Part shown: positions 62,401 to 64,000 of the stretch, piece after piece | Layout: every line of letters begins with the position of its first letter | Position numbering within the stretch: the stretch's first letter is position 1 | Assembly: GCA_003864495.1 (NCBI GenBank) | Contig: ML133422.1 | Coordinates: forward strand, 2,721,601 to 2,785,600 | Reading direction: 5' to 3' | Length of the DNA stretch: 64,000 nt | From: Nemopilema nomurai | Taxonomy: Eukaryota > Cnidaria > Scyphozoa > Rhizostomeae > Rhizostomatidae | The notes under the pieces: generated by a model | Told to the model about the DNA's origin: nothing | Database searches by the model: none | The model's input: the letters and a program-made list of their open reading frames with translations, nothing else | Made by a program: the position numbers and the translations under genes

Positions 62401-63624
62401 TATTTGAGTGTGTATACAGGGATAGATTACCCAATTGGTAGAAAGGAACCATCATCAAAGCTCAAACAATTCAAGGCATTATCAGAATGGAATCAATGTC
62501 TTCTCTCTTTTGCAGTGAATGAATACCGGACCAGAAAAGATGAGTTAGTATCAAGGACAAGTCAGCTGGTAAGCTTGGTCTGCTTTTTACCCGTCGTAAT
62601 TTTTCCCACTGACTCAGTCCCTTTTCCTAGTGTTCTTCTGTCTTGATTTTAATTTTCATTATACTTTTGTCGCATTAGGAAAAAGAGAACTGCATCCTTC
62701 AAGGAATGATCGAGGACTTCCAGAAAGCGGTCAGCTTATAACTCAGTTTATCACTTGATAGAATCTTTGTACAATCCAGAATACGTTGCAAATTTGGCAC
62801 AAAGTCGATTTGCTGGATCCATGAGAAATTTCTCCAGCATGCGTTTCGAAAATTATGGCAGAATATTTTGATGATTCATAAGAAGATCCTCTTGTAAAAA
62901 GCTTCTCTGAAAAAATTGGGCATCCAAAAAAGGATAGAAATTGTTGATATGTTTTTCTCTACACCAGTTCAAAATAAGCATGATTATTCATTTTATCTAA
63001 AATTTCTCAATCGTGAATGCACTAGGCTTATATACATTGCTATCAATAATATGCAATTGTATTTTCTGATATATGACAAAGTTCTGCTTCCCCATTCTTA
63101 TCGACAAAGTATTTAGCAGTTATTCCTGCGTATACCCTGTTTTATATTAGACTACGCCTCTCGTTATTCACGTGGAAAGGGGAGCAGAAATCAGCGGAGT
63201 TAAATGGGTTTATCTGATTTCTGGAGGGGGCACAACCCTACACCCCTATGTGAAGCTCCAGTCTGGTTTTTACCAAGGTCATCAATTTTTCAGGATCTCT
63301 CTAAGACTGCTGCCTTGGAGATTGTTCGCGAAGAAAACAGGGAATTATTGTCAAAGTTGAACGAGCAGAAGGTAGCTATTTTTTATAGTTAGTTGGAGCG
63401 AGAAACGTAAGTTCTATTAGTGAAAAAATGAAAATATTTATGTTCTGACGTAGTTTTTAGTGTGAAATAATGGAGATATTTAAGTTCTGACGTCACTGGT
63501 GCCCAGTCTTCTTCGCTGAGTTGCATTAGGTCATATCTACATGCCTTACAGACGTCTGTTTATATTTCAGCAACTGTATGTTGACCTGGAAGATTTGCAA
63601 GACCTGAAGCAGAAAATTGTTGAC
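50438..63624 (+). CDS. KASH5: KASH5/LRMP-like EF-hand and coiled-coil protein, 5' part
   Basis: Thirteen phase-consistent exons: 50438-50482, 54222-54371, 55988-56109, 57211-57280, 57531-57585, 58235-58304, 58953-59046, 60240-60310, 61053-61117, 62516-62568, 62679-62729, 63294-63371 and 63571-63624. They give 326 residues and continue beyond the window. Residues about 28-105 form two degenerate EF-hands: LLRSVFESCDISNNGRVKV and, later, ILDPSGKDITVD with GIRLWI. Both lack the final acidic ligand, as in KASH5. An acidic Ser-rich linker (SSESSSEW) follows, then coiled coil from about 176 (IQDLQTTNRKLVDEKAKL), like the KASH5 segment with NRRLVGENAKL. In vertebrates KASH5 links telomeres through SUN1 to dynein in meiosis. 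The C-terminal membrane/KASH part is not in the window, so orthology to KASH5 or LRMP is open. Exon 1 is the least certain join. Confidence 0.7.
53158..53432 (+). repeat. About 275-bp dispersed repeat, copy 1
   Basis: Direct repeat of 55385-55650, sharing AAATTTACCACGATGTT, a GTTCTTGAATCTGCTCTTTA block, TGCTAGCACATTTATGGT and GTTCCCTGG at the end. It lies in intron 1 of the KASH5-like gene. No coding content. Confidence 0.85.
55385..55650 (+). repeat. About 266-bp dispersed repeat, copy 2
   Basis: Second copy of the repeat at 53158-53432, same orientation, in intron 2, so the two copies flank exon 2 of the KASH5-like gene. Confidence 0.85.
57862..57901. promoter_or_regulatory. Pair of CACGTGATCA sites in an intron
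   Basis: CACGTGATCA at 57862-57871 and TCACGTGATCA starting at 57895, separated by an AT-rich stretch, in intron 5 of the KASH5-like gene. Possible bHLH sites or chance. Confidence 0.25.
58003..58048 (+). repeat. 16-bp tandem repeat, about 2.9 copies
   Basis: Unit ATTTCCAATGATATGT at 58003-58018, 58019-58034 and partially to 58048, intronic. Confidence 0.9.
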
Positions 63625-64000
63625 GTGAGTCAAAATGAGATTCGAGATTCTTTTTTTTTATAAACTTTCGGGGCGTAGTACCTTTGTCCTTTGTGTGTTT
63701 AAGGATGCAATATTGCTTCAGGAAAAATTTGATATTTGGTTACAAAGTTGATTTATTCCAGCCTTCTAGCCAGGCTCTTAATTTCTTGTTCACCAGAAGA
63801 TATCTAGCAATGGTGAGTTGATTTGGATGCCTACATCTTGATAGGTGCAGTGCTAATTTCGGTGGAGCATGTCATTTCTATGCAAATGATGTGTCTTCAA
63901 AGGACTCGATTCCGAGGAAAGTCATTGAAAGAAGCAGATACTAGAATTCCCGTCCCCCATTCAACTCAAATTTCAGTTTTTGATTTGAGTGTTATGTAGT

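Overview
This is a window of nuclear DNA from an invertebrate animal. It is AT-rich, with many phase-consistent GT..AG introns, a tRNA-derived SINE, small inverted-repeat elements and minisatellites. The gene set is animal: an SLC25 carrier, ALDH16A1, CABIT/SAM adaptors, a pogo-type transposase-derived gene and a KASH5-like coiled-coil gene. Together with Rv2258c-like methyltransferases and compact introns, this fits a cnidarian, probably an anthozoan. The taxonomic call is inference from gene content; no mitochondrial or rRNA marker is present. Gene models were built by eye by joining exons with matching splice phase. All family assignments rest on recalled family features, not on database searches.

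Layout. 1-2160 (+): the last seven exons of a mitochondrial carrier gene. 4228-10738 (-): a complete 12-exon ALDH16A1 gene of 810 codons, convergent with the carrier. 14.1-16.6 kb: a very large imperfect palindrome built from tandem repeats. 17351-20452 and 21707-23068 (both -): two tandem paralogous SAM-dependent methyltransferases with different intron content. 24944-29202 and 34131-37231 (both +): two tandem paralogous CABIT plus double-SAM adaptor genes related to GAREM/THEMIS; the second is broken into two overlapping frames near its 3' end. 38.8-39.0 kb: a tRNA-Arg-derived SINE. 41869-44954 (-): a pogo/jerky-type gene with a substituted catalytic residue. 50438-63624 (+): thirteen exons of a gene closely resembling KASH5/LRMP (degenerate EF-hands followed by coiled coil), continuing past the right edge.

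The genes do not form an operon-like pathway. Carrier and ALDH16A1 are ordinary metabolic genes. The methyltransferase pair and the CABIT-SAM pair are local tandem duplications, each with intron loss or gain between copies. The most interesting items are the KASH5-like gene (a LINC-complex/dynein-adaptor family best known from vertebrate meiosis), the CABIT-SAM-SAM pair with conserved SH2- and SH3-ligand-like motifs and the frame break in one copy, and the 2.4-kb repeat palindrome.
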